This document shows, piece by piece, positions 1-7,646 of a stretch of 64,000 nt of DNA. Origin of the DNA: Flavobacterium sp. UMI-01 (GTDB lineage Bacteria > Bacteroidota > Bacteroidia > Flavobacteriales > Flavobacteriaceae). How positions within the stretch are numbered: position 1 is the stretch's first letter; every line of letters starts with the position of its first letter. The notes beneath the pieces were generated by a model. It saw only the letters and a list, made by a program, of their open reading frames with translations, was not told where the DNA came from and did no database searches. The translations under genes were made by a program, and so were the position numbers. The stretch spans positions 345,847 through 409,846 of the forward strand of contig NZ_BPLU01000067.1 of the NCBI RefSeq assembly GCF_019656315.1, written 5' to 3'.

Positions 1-324
1 AAACTCAGCATCTCCGAAAAACAGCTTAATAGCTTAGTGTACTGCTTTGGCTTTCTTGACCATACACCCACCAAAGATAGAGCGGTCAAAGTAGCCCGCT
101 CTGTTGTCGATAAAGTAGCAATAAAGTTCAAGAAAAAACAAATCGAGGTACAGCAGGGAGCAACTTTGTTTACCAAGAACAAAAAGCACAGCTTTAGTCT
201 CGAAATGGTCGAGGCGCACTACTTAGAGCAATTCACACTATTGGTCGAAAATCATGCCTTGAGCGACTATGATCGTAACGCCATTAGACAAATTCAACAC
301 TCTTTAAACCAACAATTGACGTAA
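1..324 (+). CDS. Hypothetical Mu-like prophage protein (5' end outside window)
   Basis: The reading frame is open from base 1, so the true start lies upstream; the GTG at 37 need not be the start. The visible 107 residues are rich in Lys, Gln and hydrophobic residues, with no signal peptide or membrane segment. The stop codon overlaps the ATG of the next gene by one base (TAATG), so the two are probably translationally coupled. It belongs to a tight string of small plus-strand genes typical of the early/middle region of transposable phages. I do not recognise the family. Function unknown. Confidence 0.7.
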   Translation, partial: KLSISEKQLNSLVYCFGFLDHTPTKDRAVKVARSVVDKVAIKFKKKQIEVQQGATLFTKNKKHSFSLEMVEAHYLEQFTLLVENHALSDYDRNAIRQIQHSLNQQLT

Positions 325-650
325 TGAAACAAAAAATATACATCGCTGGAAAAGTCACAGGACTACCCATAGCAGATTGCACTATTAAGTTTGGTACCGC
401 CCAAAAGCAAATCGAAGCATTAGGCCACGAGGCCGTCAATCCCTTAGCAGTAGTTAATGACTGGCAATGCCCTTGGGATTTAGCCATGCGTAAGTGCATC
501 ACCGCATTAATGAATTGCCAGTCAGTTCTAGCCTTAGACAATCATGACAGTTCTCCTGGTGCTCGTATCGAATTGCAATTAGCACTTCACCTTGGGATTC
601 CAGTCTATTATGACATCAAGCACATCAAAGAACCCCAAAAAGTGTATTAG
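324..650 (+). CDS. DUF4406 / nucleoside deoxyribosyltransferase-like protein
   Basis: This 108-residue protein has the look of the DUF4406 branch of the nucleoside 2-deoxyribosyltransferase superfamily. It opens with a YIAGKVTGLP segment at residues 6-15. It ends with a SPGARIELQLA helix around 76-86, whose Glu corresponds to the family's catalytic acid, followed by a hydrophobic strand. Members are common in phages but their substrates are mostly unknown; a role in nucleotide handling is an inference. The gene overlaps its upstream neighbour by one base and abuts the next gene directly (TAG then ATG), so it sits inside an early-region operon. Confidence 0.75.
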   Translation: MKQKIYIAGKVTGLPIADCTIKFGTAQKQIEALGHEAVNPLAVVNDWQCPWDLAMRKCITALMNCQSVLALDNHDSSPGARIELQLALHLGIPVYYDIKHIKEPQKVY

Positions 651-1079
651 ATGAATCGCACCTACACCGTCAAGATTAGAAGTGGCGAAATTTGGAAGTT
701 TAAATACAATTTAAAAGGTGTTTTAATCCACTTTGAAGTCATGGAAGGCGACTTGACCGATAAGCAAGAAATCTTTCTATACCACAAAGGAAAATTCCCC
801 TGGAAAGAAGCCCACCTGAAAGATTGGGAAAAACTCTACCCGCCCACCACCGTTGAAATGACCGACTTTGATTTGTCGTTTGACAATTTTTGGAAACTAT
901 ACAATTACAAAGTCAAACGGGAGTACTCCGAGCGAGCTTGGAACAAACTAAGTGACCAGGACAAAATAAAATGTTTCCTAAGACTCAAAAAATACAATGC
1001 AAACCTAGCCACCAATGGTCAAGCCAAAGCGCATTTAGTCACTTGGATAAACCAAAAGCGGTATAACGATGAAGATTAA
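651..1079 (+). CDS. Hypothetical phage protein with C-terminal helical FW/W-rich domain
   Basis: A 142-residue protein in two parts. The N-terminal half (1-80) is beta-like, with charged residues alternating with aromatics. The C-terminal half (about 83-140) starts FDNFWKLYNYKVKREYS and ends in a TWINQKRYNDED tail. That spacing of Trp, Leu and Lys resembles the helical C-terminal domain found in many phage replication-associated proteins (FWxxYPxK...W...TWLxxxRW.DE). The resemblance is from memory of the pattern and does not establish a role. The ATG directly follows the stop of the DUF4406 gene. Confidence 0.65.
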   Translation: MNRTYTVKIRSGEIWKFKYNLKGVLIHFEVMEGDLTDKQEIFLYHKGKFPWKEAHLKDWEKLYPPTTVEMTDFDLSFDNFWKLYNYKVKREYSERAWNKLSDQDKIKCFLRLKKYNANLATNGQAKAHLVTWINQKRYNDED

Positions 1080-1081
1080 AC

Positions 1082-1300
1082 ATGAAAGAAAAAATAGAAG
1101 CCACCAACGCCTTCAAGACACTAGAACCACTCGCACAACGTATGGTAAGCAAACGAGCCAACCGCATTCAAATTGAGGACAACATCATTCAAGCTCGTAA
1201 CCTCGGGCTGGAACAATGGAAAACCCAAACAGCCCTTTGTAATAAGTGGCAAACTATTGTAGAACAAGTAATCAAAAGTGAAAATGATACTACCCTTTAG
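1082..1300 (+). CDS. Small hypothetical phage protein
   Basis: A 72-residue, mostly helical, basic protein starting two bases after the previous stop. Its last codons overlap the start of the downstream ASCH-like gene, whose ATG is at 1284. It has no cysteines arranged as a zinc site, no membrane segment and no recognised motif. The gene is supported by operon packing and by the reading frame being interrupted only at its end. Function unknown. Confidence 0.55.
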   Translation: MKEKIEATNAFKTLEPLAQRMVSKRANRIQIEDNIIQARNLGLEQWKTQTALCNKWQTIVEQVIKSENDTTL

Positions 1301-1838
1301 CACACAACTCAACGGAAAGCCCACTTATTTTGTGGAGAAGATATGGGCAGTTTTGCAAACAAGATTTGCAGAAATCACTCCAGAAGGTAAAAAATACTTA
1401 TTCCCCCCTGAGTATTTCCAATGCCTTGACAAAGGTTTTCAAAACACAAAACCCTTTCACCCCAAACTCCACACCATCCGCCTCGACGAAAAAGACCGTT
1501 GGAAAACAGGAACAATGATTGATTTCTTTATCAATTGCAGGCAAAAGGATATGTTCAGGTTTGCGCCACGAATTCCTGTTGTTAGTGTTCAAGAAATATT
1601 TATGACCCGAAGAGGTTCAATTTTAGAAATTTCTATTGCAAAAGTAGATTCATATATAGGTGATGACGACTTTCAGTTAGATGCTTTTCAACAGGGAGAT
1701 TTAGCCTTAAATGACGGCTTCGATGATTACAACGACTTCAGAAATTACTTTTTAGATATTATTGAAAAGAAAGGAAAAGAGACAGGTAATTATTGGTTTA
1801 AAGGTAAAATTATTCACTGGACAGCTTTAAGGTATTAA
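1284..1838 (+). CDS. ASCH-like (PUA-fold) phage protein
   Basis: I prefer the ATG at 1284 over the in-frame GTG at 1278. The 184-residue product has KLHTIRLDEKDRWKTGTMIDFF around residues 62-83. This matches the HTIRxxxRWKxGxxIxF pattern of phage ASCH-like proteins, a PUA-related fold associated with RNA or nucleotide binding. A second block, LNDGFDDYNDFRNYF near 144-158, and a closing GKIIHWTALRY resemble the 'DGF..xxxF..wF' and 'IIHWT' ends of the same family. The exact ligand cannot be read from sequence. The gene overlaps the preceding frame by about 17 bases. Confidence 0.65.
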   Translation: MILPFSTQLNGKPTYFVEKIWAVLQTRFAEITPEGKKYLFPPEYFQCLDKGFQNTKPFHPKLHTIRLDEKDRWKTGTMIDFFINCRQKDMFRFAPRIPVVSVQEIFMTRRGSILEISIAKVDSYIGDDDFQLDAFQQGDLALNDGFDDYNDFRNYFLDIIEKKGKETGNYWFKGKIIHWTALRY

Positions 1839-1848
1839 AATAATATCT

Positions 1849-1856
1849 TACATTTG
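1849..1856 (+). promoter_or_regulatory. Putative -7 box for the cargo pair
   Basis: TACATTTG fits the Bacteroidota -7 consensus TAnnTTTG and lies 26 bases before the ATG at 1882. A clear -33 TTG is not present at the expected spacing, so the call is tentative. It would let the membrane/secreted gene pair be expressed separately from the early operon, for example in the lysogen. Confidence 0.35.
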
Positions 1857-1881
1857 GTCAACTCAAAAAAACATACAGTCC

Positions 1882-2724
1882 ATGACATTTGTAGATTTAA
1901 TCAAGGATTTTATAGATACTTCCAAAGAACGCCTTAAAACACCAATTTCGGGAGCTTTCCTTTGGGCTTTTATCATTTGGAATTGGAGACCGATTGTGGT
2001 ACTACTTTTTTCTAAGCAGACAATTGAAGACCGTATTCAAATAATTGATCAATATTTTTGCACCCTTTCTGCACTTCTTTGGCCTATTGGTTTGGCATTG
2101 TTTTACACACTAGCAATTCCTGCAATAATGATAGGTATTGATTGGGTTCTTGCCCCTATCAAAAAAATCAGAATAGGTCGAATTTATCAATCAAAAGATT
2201 TTGTTACCGATGAAAAAATAAAGCTTGCGAGAAAAGAGTTTGAACTGAAAAACATTGAGACAGGTAATAAACAGATTGAGGATTTTCAAAAACAGATTAA
2301 TGAACTAGAGGCATCGAAAATTGCTATGGAAGAAAACCATAAAACAAAATTAGAATCATTTGAAGAGATTAAAAAATTTGATGATTCAGTAATTGAATCT
2401 TTAAATAAAAAGCTTAAGGAATCAAATGATATGATTAAAACTATTGTTAAAAGCGAGTTAGAGGACTTAGACTCGAATGAAAAATTAAACAAAACCATTG
2501 CTAAAAAGAGAGATATAAATGGGTATATTAATGATATTTTGATTCCAAAATTTTCTTTACGTGAAAGAACTGAAATTAAGATGATTAGAGATAACGAGAA
2601 ATTAAACTTTATTGATTTATCTGAAGATATAAAAATGAAGATGTTTGATTTAGAATTAATTATAAATAAAAATGGCGAAATTTTATTAACGAGTTTAGGT
2701 ATGAACTTTATTAAATATCTTTAA
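1882..2724 (+). CDS. Two-TM membrane protein with long coiled coil (prophage cargo)
   Basis: A 280-residue protein. Residues about 24-45 and 63-90 are hydrophobic and likely cross the membrane, after an amphipathic start (MTFVDLIKDFIDTSKERLK). Residues about 115-200 are Lys/Glu-rich with heptad character, a probable coiled coil. The last 70 residues form a compact charged domain. The coding sequence is more AT-rich than the phage structural genes and has a putative promoter of its own. This layout (membrane anchor, coiled coil, small terminal domain) suggests a sensor or exclusion protein expressed from the prophage, but I do not recognise the family and no function is claimed. Confidence 0.7.
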   Translation: MTFVDLIKDFIDTSKERLKTPISGAFLWAFIIWNWRPIVVLLFSKQTIEDRIQIIDQYFCTLSALLWPIGLALFYTLAIPAIMIGIDWVLAPIKKIRIGRIYQSKDFVTDEKIKLARKEFELKNIETGNKQIEDFQKQINELEASKIAMEENHKTKLESFEEIKKFDDSVIESLNKKLKESNDMIKTIVKSELEDLDSNEKLNKTIAKKRDINGYINDILIPKFSLRERTEIKMIRDNEKLNFIDLSEDIKMKMFDLELIINKNGEILLTSLGMNFIKYL

Positions 2725-2740
2725 AACAATATAATTCACT

Positions 2741-3283
2741 ATGAAAAAACTACTCTTACTCACAGCTTTATTGATTGGCTTTTTAGTTCAAGCTCAAAAC
2801 ATCGATTTGTTAAATCAGGCCAATAAATCTGATTTAAATTTCACCAAAACACTTGCTGATGTAATTGCATCGGAAGCAAAAACAAAATATGTTTATTTTC
2901 AAACTAAAGAATCGAAGTATCTTCACTTGATTACTTATGTGTTCATAAAAGAAGGTTTGAGCGATTCTGATAAAAAATCAATTGAAGCATATCTTTCTAA
3001 TTATACTGGAAGGTATGAATTGCATTTAGATAATACTTTGTGTGTTCATTTTAAAGTTAATAATAGTGACACAAAAGAATTTACCTTTGATAGTGTAAAA
3101 GGTAAATTTGATGATTTATTTCCATTCTATAAGAAAAACATTGAGCCTACTATAAATGAAAATAACGCAACTTCTCAAATCTATAGCGTTCGTAAAGATG
3201 CAGATGGTTATTGGTACAACTTTAAAAAGTCTGATGTTGATGGACTTTGGTATTTAAAAAACATGTCTCCAAGATTAAATTAA
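2741..3283 (+). CDS. Secreted hypothetical protein (prophage cargo)
   Basis: The 180-residue product starts with a signal peptide, MKKLLLLTALLIGFLVQAQ, with probable cleavage after the AQ near residue 19. The mature part has no cysteine pair or lipobox. It ends with a repeated-looking tyrosine/tryptophan segment (VRKDADGYWYNFKK, DVDGLWYLK). It lies 16 bases after the membrane protein gene and before a strong terminator, so the two form a transcription unit. A signal peptide on a gene in the non-structural part of a prophage points to lysogenic conversion or superinfection exclusion; this is inference. AT-rich. Confidence 0.7.
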   Translation: MKKLLLLTALLIGFLVQAQNIDLLNQANKSDLNFTKTLADVIASEAKTKYVYFQTKESKYLHLITYVFIKEGLSDSDKKSIEAYLSNYTGRYELHLDNTLCVHFKVNNSDTKEFTFDSVKGKFDDLFPFYKKNIEPTINENNATSQIYSVRKDADGYWYNFKKSDVDGLWYLKNMSPRLN

Positions 3284-3287
3284 ATGC

Positions 3288-3306
3288 TATTTAAACAATA
3301 TTTAAA
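3288..3306. repeat. 19-bp AT-rich repeat, inverted copy of 26563-26581
   Basis: The motif TATTTAAACAATATTTAAA occurs here, and its exact reverse complement occurs at 26563-26581, just beyond the last prophage gene. Both copies sit directly next to a terminator. It contains two TATTTAAA units, so low complexity could contribute. Confidence 0.6.
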
Positions 3307-3329
3307 CCCGCCATTGAGCGGGTTTTTTT
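3304..3329 (+). terminator. Rho-independent terminator
   Basis: AAACCCGC and GCGGGTTT form a perfect 8-bp stem around a 6-base loop, followed by a run of T. It closes the cargo pair 1882-3283. Convergent transcription from the minus-strand head block would meet it from the other side. Confidence 0.85.
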
Positions 3330-3345
3330 ATATCTAAAACTCGTG

Positions 3346-3376
3346 TTGCACAATTAATTTATGTGAGTTATTTTTG
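3346..3376 (+). promoter_or_regulatory. Promoter for the 3381 gene, possibly leaderless
   Basis: A TTG at 3346-3348 and TATTTTTG at 3369-3376 are separated by 20 bases, close to the Bacteroidota TTG-N17-20-TAnnTTTG layout. The -7 box ends only four bases before the ATG at 3381, so transcription would begin at or very near the start codon. The same four-base spacing occurs at 4659-4671. Confidence 0.5.
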
Positions 3377-3380
3377 TAAT

Positions 3381-3593
3381 ATGGCGTATAATAAGAAAAA
3401 TTATAACAAACGTGCTCAGTTCATTATTGACGTGTACAAAAACGCCAAGCATGATGACGTGCCTGATACTAAAATCATTCGCACCGTATTTCCTAAGTTC
3501 AATATTTACATTAGCTACCGCCAATGGATGAACATTAAAGGAATGCCAATCCCTAAAGAAAACCAAAACCAATTGTCTTTATTCGGTACGTAA
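3381..3593 (+). CDS. Small basic phage protein of unknown function
   Basis: I choose the ATG at 3381 over the in-frame GTG at 3363, because the promoter box TATTTTTG lies between them. The 70-residue product is basic and begins MAYNKKNYNKRAQF, followed by a helix-rich part and a C-terminal QLSLFGT. It is convergent with the minus-strand block, and its last 15 bases overlap the end of the 3579-4073 gene. It may be a small DNA-binding or host-takeover protein, but no motif proves this. Confidence 0.55.
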   Translation: MAYNKKNYNKRAQFIIDVYKNAKHDDVPDTKIIRTVFPKFNIYISYRQWMNIKGMPIPKENQNQLSLFGT

Positions 3594-4073
3594 ACTCAAA
3601 TTCACCGTTGCTGAAACATCACAACTATAGTCCTCGTATTGCGTGCTAAAGCTGATTTCTTTCACTCGCAATCCCGTTTCGTTTGCATTGTGGTTCTTAG
3701 ACTGCTTGCGTATGAGTGGCTCGCAAAAATCAGGATGCCAACCTTGCAATGCCATGAATACCTTTTGGTCAATTTCAAGATACTTTAAACCCTCTTTTTT
3801 GATATCAAGAGGCGTCAAACTATTGGTGTGGTCCCAAACATCATAGAACAACGTTACCATGATGCTGACGTCAGCAAATTGGTTCAATCCTTGCATTTCG
3901 CTAAAATCTTCCGTTGGAAAATCAATCAACAAAGCAGGAAACAACATTTGGTTTCTAAATTCATTATTCAAATACTGCCCCATGTTTTGGTCAATGTATT
4001 TGATCTCTGGTACCTGGTCTAAGATTCGGTCTTGAATCGCTAAGAATAAGTTGGCTATTGGACTTTCCATCAT
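3579..4073 (-). CDS. Mu gp37-like / tail terminator-like protein
   Basis: The 164-residue product has a mixed alpha/beta pattern: an N-terminal helix (SPIANLFLAIQDRIL), a central FPALLIDFPTEDF strand pair, and a C-terminal YSCDVSATVNLSLR strand. The position, directly after the gpG-like morphogenesis gene (4-base overlap at 4070-4073), is where Mu-like phages encode a tail terminator or head-tail joining protein. The family assignment rests mainly on this context and on size. It is the last gene of the minus-strand head operon. Confidence 0.55.
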   Translation of the reverse strand: MMESPIANLFLAIQDRILDQVPEIKYIDQNMGQYLNNEFRNQMLFPALLIDFPTEDFSEMQGLNQFADVSIMVTLFYDVWDHTNSLTPLDIKKEGLKYLEIDQKVFMALQGWHPDFCEPLIRKQSKNHNANETGLRVKEISFSTQYEDYSCDVSATVNLSLRTE

Positions 4074-4633
4074 TTTTGCATTAATTGTTGAATATCTCTC
4101 GTTACCTGTCTTACAATGGCATTGTTTAACACAGGACTATCATTTGGATGTGTTGGCATAAACTGTCGCTTAGGAATGTTCATTTTGCGTTGGTGCGCTC
4201 GCACTTGGCTACTACCTGATTTATAAGTGACCGTTTGCATTCGTTCCTTGCCTGTTTTGGTAAACTTACCCGTTCCTTTTTTGGCTTTGCTGTATTTATT
4301 ACGGCTATGCGCTTTTATTTGCACCGTTCCTTTAAAACCTTCGTTGTGCGCTTTGGCATACGGCATATTGTTTTTTAAAGTCGTTTGTCCTGGTTGCGTG
4401 GTGTAATAGTTTCCAGCTCGCAAAGCTCCGGTAATAACTAAGGTACTTCCGCTCTTTTTGTTACTTTTTTTCCACTTGCTAAAACTCGTTCCCTGGAATC
4501 CCTGAGCCCTGAAATTACCATTAATAAAACGCAAAGCAATGTTTCCCGCTACCGATGGATAACGGGTATTGGCGTAGTTTTCAATTTGCTTTGCCTTGGC
4601 TTTAAGTACGTTTGGGAACTCTTCGGGTGTCAT
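4070..4633 (-). CDS. Phage virion morphogenesis protein (Mu gpG-like)
   Basis: A 187-residue basic protein with the features of the phage virion morphogenesis (tail completion) family. An N-terminal helix is followed by ALRFINGNFRAQGF (about 32-45) and SKWKKS, then a long Lys/Arg-rich middle with TLVITGALRAG and a C-terminal helix. In Mu the homologue gpG acts in head-tail assembly. It sits between the MuF gene and the tail-terminator-like gene on the same strand. A small plus-strand gene (4671-4904) interrupts the space between it and MuF. Confidence 0.75.
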   Translation of the reverse strand: MTPEEFPNVLKAKAKQIENYANTRYPSVAGNIALRFINGNFRAQGFQGTSFSKWKKSNKKSGSTLVITGALRAGNYYTTQPGQTTLKNNMPYAKAHNEGFKGTVQIKAHSRNKYSKAKKGTGKFTKTGKERMQTVTYKSGSSQVRAHQRKMNIPKRQFMPTHPNDSPVLNNAIVRQVTRDIQQLMQK

Positions 4634-4637
4634 TTGT

Positions 4638-4666
4638 TTGTTTAATTAGTTTTTTTTGTACTTTTG
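4638..4666 (+). promoter_or_regulatory. Promoter of the candidate immunity gene, possibly leaderless
   Basis: TTG at 4638-4640 and TACTTTTG at 4659-4666 are 18 bases apart, a good match to the Bacteroidota promoter. Only TTTC separates the -7 box from the ATG at 4671. The gene is therefore likely transcribed independently of, and opposite to, the surrounding late operon, probably as a leaderless message. Confidence 0.6.
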
Positions 4667-4670
4667 TTTC

Positions 4671-4904
4671 ATGGAAGGAAAAGAACTATATGACTCTTTA
4701 GTATCAAAACGGGACTATTCAGGCAATACAGCTGATGAATATGCACAGTTTTTGTCCACCCTTTTTCTCCATATTGGCACAGAGTTATTTCCTTTATTAG
4801 AAACTGCAAGTAAAGAATTCAAAGTGCTATCCTTAAAAACTGAAATATCAAATAGTGATATTTTGATAGATGAATATTCCATCGAAGACATTATTTTAAT
4901 TTAG
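4671..4904 (+). CDS. Small acidic protein, candidate immunity partner of the MuF toxin domain
   Basis: The start is set at the ATG at 4671 rather than an upstream in-frame TTG, because the promoter box ends at 4666. The 77-residue product is acidic and helical at its start (MEGKELYDSLVSKRDYSG), with a C-terminal IDEYSIEDIILI. It is embedded antiparallel inside the minus-strand head operon, and its last 14 bases overlap the 3' end of the MuF-metallopeptidase gene. A small acidic gene with its own promoter, next to the variable C-terminal domain of a MuF protein, is the layout described for MuF polymorphic toxin/immunity pairs. The role is inferred from context only. Confidence 0.6.
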   Translation: MEGKELYDSLVSKRDYSGNTADEYAQFLSTLFLHIGTELFPLLETASKEFKVLSLKTEISNSDILIDEYSIEDIILI

Positions 4905-6297
4905 TTTTCAACTCATCTATTAGCTTGATGGTATCATCGTACAATTCAGGCATAATCTTTTTAAAGACATCATTCCCCGCAAACTTATTTTCAAAAGCAT
5001 GAGCCAGAAATTCAGCTTCTGACATTCCTTTTATTTTAAAGTATGCTTTACTATGTCCTTGTCCATAATTTGAATTCAATGACATTATAGTGTCAGATAC
5101 CGCCATACATTTAGATGTCATATCCCAATTACCTTCTGTCTGATACTTATAGCCTAAAGCCATTACTTGTCTGTCAACGTTAGCATATCCATTTTCAAGC
5201 TTTAATATGGACCTATGTTTTTTCATTAAATCGGTTACTGATTTTTTGAATTTTAAATCATTTTGCCAATCAGCTGCATGTCCAAATTCATGATAAACGA
5301 CAGACTCAGCTTTCCATTTACTATTAAGCCTAATTTTATCAATAGGAATAACAACATAGTTTTTGTCAGGATGAAAAAACGCTCCTTTAGTGCCAACACT
5401 ATCAGGGCTAATCGTATAAAAAGGGGTTTCTTTCTTTAAATAAGAGAAAATTTCCTTGTTTACTTTTATTCCTGTTTTTTCTTCATAGTCCTTAATTCCT
5501 TCAGGAGTAAAATCGTTAGATGCAATAGGTCTGTTTTTACTATTTGTCACCTTAAAATAAGGATGCTTTTCTGTAAAAATCTTCCCTGTCAGCGCTGCAT
5601 TATTATCAAAAATAGTTCCTTTAACCAAAGGATCAACTGCTTTATTTGCCCAATCGCTGTCAAATTCCTTGCTTACATTTTTTTTAGTACCAGGAATAAC
5701 AGTACAACGACAACCCCAATCTAAAGGCGTGTATAATCGTCGCCAAATTGGATCACTTTTTAAGGCGGTGAACTTGTCAAATTTTCGGTGTTCCGGTCTT
5801 ACGTGGCTATCACCCACCGTGGTAAACTCTAAATACTCACTATCCAAGGTTTCCCACTTATTGGCCATGATAGCCGTTTGAGTGACAAAGGAATGTTCAG
5901 CACGCAAATAATTGTTATTAAAAACTTCGCCTGTATCAGCAACCGCTTTTTTAACCGTAGCTAAACTTTGAATTTGCCCTTTATCATTAAACAGAGCATC
6001 CTTAAATAAATGAAATTGCGTTAAGGTTTTAGCATAGGAAAACTGTTCAATATTGCGCTTGAATTTATCCTGCAACGCTGTACGGCTGTCATTATCGTCA
6101 TAAGTTCCACCAAAGCCTTTGTGCATGGCTTCGACTAATTGGGTAGCTGTTTTGTTGTATAACGCATCCGTGGTCAAGTCTTCGCCTTCTAATAGCTGTC
6201 TTGCAATTTCGGTATAAATATCGTCCCACTCTTGGCCGTTGTCTGCCAAGTCTGGCAAAACGGTACAACCGCAATTATCACTATATAAGTCGTTCAA
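4891..6297 (-). CDS. MuF head morphogenesis protein with C-terminal zinc-metallopeptidase domain
   Basis: The 468-residue product starts with a helical region. The MuF minor-head core follows around 125-205, recognisable by EHSFVTQTAIM, then HVRPEHRKFDKF and the closing DWGCRCTVIPGT. Residues 206-300 look like a linker. From about 300 there is a different domain with an HExxH site (YHEFGHAADW; His336, Glu337, His340) and a downstream SEAEFLAHAFENKFAGN at 426-442, whose Glu could be the third zinc ligand. In Mu, gpF is a minor head protein. C-terminal enzymatic domains on MuF proteins are known as polymorphic toxins that travel in the virion. That this domain is toxic is inference; it could instead be a virion protease. 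Confidence 0.85.
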   Translation of the reverse strand: MNDLYSDNCGCTVLPDLADNGQEWDDIYTEIARQLLEGEDLTTDALYNKTATQLVEAMHKGFGGTYDDNDSRTALQDKFKRNIEQFSYAKTLTQFHLFKDALFNDKGQIQSLATVKKAVADTGEVFNNNYLRAEHSFVTQTAIMANKWETLDSEYLEFTTVGDSHVRPEHRKFDKFTALKSDPIWRRLYTPLDWGCRCTVIPGTKKNVSKEFDSDWANKAVDPLVKGTIFDNNAALTGKIFTEKHPYFKVTNSKNRPIASNDFTPEGIKDYEEKTGIKVNKEIFSYLKKETPFYTISPDSVGTKGAFFHPDKNYVVIPIDKIRLNSKWKAESVVYHEFGHAADWQNDLKFKKSVTDLMKKHRSILKLENGYANVDRQVMALGYKYQTEGNWDMTSKCMAVSDTIMSLNSNYGQGHSKAYFKIKGMSEAEFLAHAFENKFAGNDVFKKIMPELYDDTIKLIDELKTKLK

Positions 6298-6305
6298 TTG
6301 CCCAA

Positions 6306-7643
6306 CTAGTGTTGGGCTTGGTCGAAAAAATCGGCTAAGTTCTTTAGGAACTTATCGGCTAAGTTTTGTTTTTTCTCGGGCAATAACCCTTTTTTGACTT
6401 TCTTTTCTGGCCTTTTTTTGGTCGTTTCAGCTTCGTCTGGTTCTGGCGGTGCTAGTTGATTTTGTTCCTCCATTTTCGCCTTTAATTCGTCATAATTATC
6501 AGGCTTAGGAATGCCGTAAGTCTGGTACCAATACTCATCACCAACAGGCACTTTGGTACTAACAAACGTATCAATTTCCATTCGAAGCTTCAGCTTAAAC
6601 AAATCAAGGTCAAGCTCAAACTCAAACTTTCCGTTTACGTCAAAACCGTACGATTTCAATATATTCAAGAACTTAGTCGAATTCAATAGGTTTTCGACAA
6701 ATATTAAATCAGATATTGTCAACTCATCCTGTTGTTCTCCATGCTCTTTACTCTGAGCGTAGCCACTCGAACTACTTGCTTTGGTTGTTTCGGTATTACC
6801 CAAAATAGCAATAGACATTTCCTCATTACACGCACCAATCAACCCCAATTGCAATTTACCATCTGCATTGGATGCTTTACCGTCCTTCATTTCAAATTCG
6901 GCTTGTTTTGGTATCATGATCGCCAATGCCGAACCGCTTTCGGTCATTACCGTCTTCAGCTCTTGTTTGGTTTTGGTATCGTAGGCATCATATTTCATGA
7001 TGCGGACTGGTTGCCCAAATATCTCTACATACTGCGCATAATCACCAAAGGTTCCACGCTTGTAAATACCATACATGGAGCACGCTAGGAGTAAGCCTAA
7101 ATCGTTCTTTTTGCCTACTACCCACACAAATGGCATGTCTTGATATTTAAAGCCGTCTTGCTCAGAAGTACCGTATTGTGATTTTGTAATCAATCCTTTT
7201 TCAGGTTTGATATGTTTGCGGGGAACTTCCTTAAATTCTAATTCAGGTCCCACAACAAACTCCATCCCTGAAGTTCCCCAAAGTTTCGATTCCATTAACA
7301 GCGTAATCAAATCACGTCCTTTTTGACCGTTAATTAACTTGGTTAAGTCTTCGTTTTCCTTACCATCGGCTTGAATGAATTTGATTTTTTTATTGTTGAC
7401 GGAATCAATTCGCTTTTGAATAATTCCACGCAAAAAACCATCCATAGACAGGATGTCGTGGTACAAGTCATAAAGCAAAACACGGTTAGGATAATGAACA
7501 CTTTCGGCACTAATGACACTCTCTTTTAGTTTGCCAATATCCTTACTCCCACGGTCTGGAGAAACAAGGGTAAGGTCGTGTATTACAAAAGCCTGGTCAT
7601 CGACAGGCTTGGTAACTTTAGTAGTAGTATTTTTTTTTGCCAT
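6306..7643 (-). CDS. Portal protein (DUF935, Mu gp29-like)
   Basis: A 445-residue protein of the DUF935 family, the portal of Mu-like phages, which forms the dodecameric DNA gate at the head vertex. Recognisable parts are the start (VIHDLTLVSPDR), YDLYHDILSMDGFLRGIIQKR around 58-78, and the central KYQDMPFVWVVGKKNDLGLL. The GDYAQYVEIFGQPVRI segment near 200-215 is typical of this family. The C-terminal 60 residues are charged and probably disordered before a final helix. It follows the gp36-like gene by a few bases and precedes MuF, the usual Mu order although on the opposite strand to the tail genes. Confidence 0.9.
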   Translation of the reverse strand: MAKKNTTTKVTKPVDDQAFVIHDLTLVSPDRGSKDIGKLKESVISAESVHYPNRVLLYDLYHDILSMDGFLRGIIQKRIDSVNNKKIKFIQADGKENEDLTKLINGQKGRDLITLLMESKLWGTSGMEFVVGPELEFKEVPRKHIKPEKGLITKSQYGTSEQDGFKYQDMPFVWVVGKKNDLGLLLACSMYGIYKRGTFGDYAQYVEIFGQPVRIMKYDAYDTKTKQELKTVMTESGSALAIMIPKQAEFEMKDGKASNADGKLQLGLIGACNEEMSIAILGNTETTKASSSSGYAQSKEHGEQQDELTISDLIFVENLLNSTKFLNILKSYGFDVNGKFEFELDLDLFKLKLRMEIDTFVSTKVPVGDEYWYQTYGIPKPDNYDELKAKMEEQNQLAPPEPDEAETTKKRPEKKVKKGLLPEKKQNLADKFLKNLADFFDQAQH

Positions 7644-7646
7644 AGC

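Noticed and set aside
6553..7088. Plus-strand open frames opposite the portal gene
   Set aside because: They lie antisense to a well-supported DUF935 gene, have biased composition and no domain; the same holds for the other antisense frames in the window.
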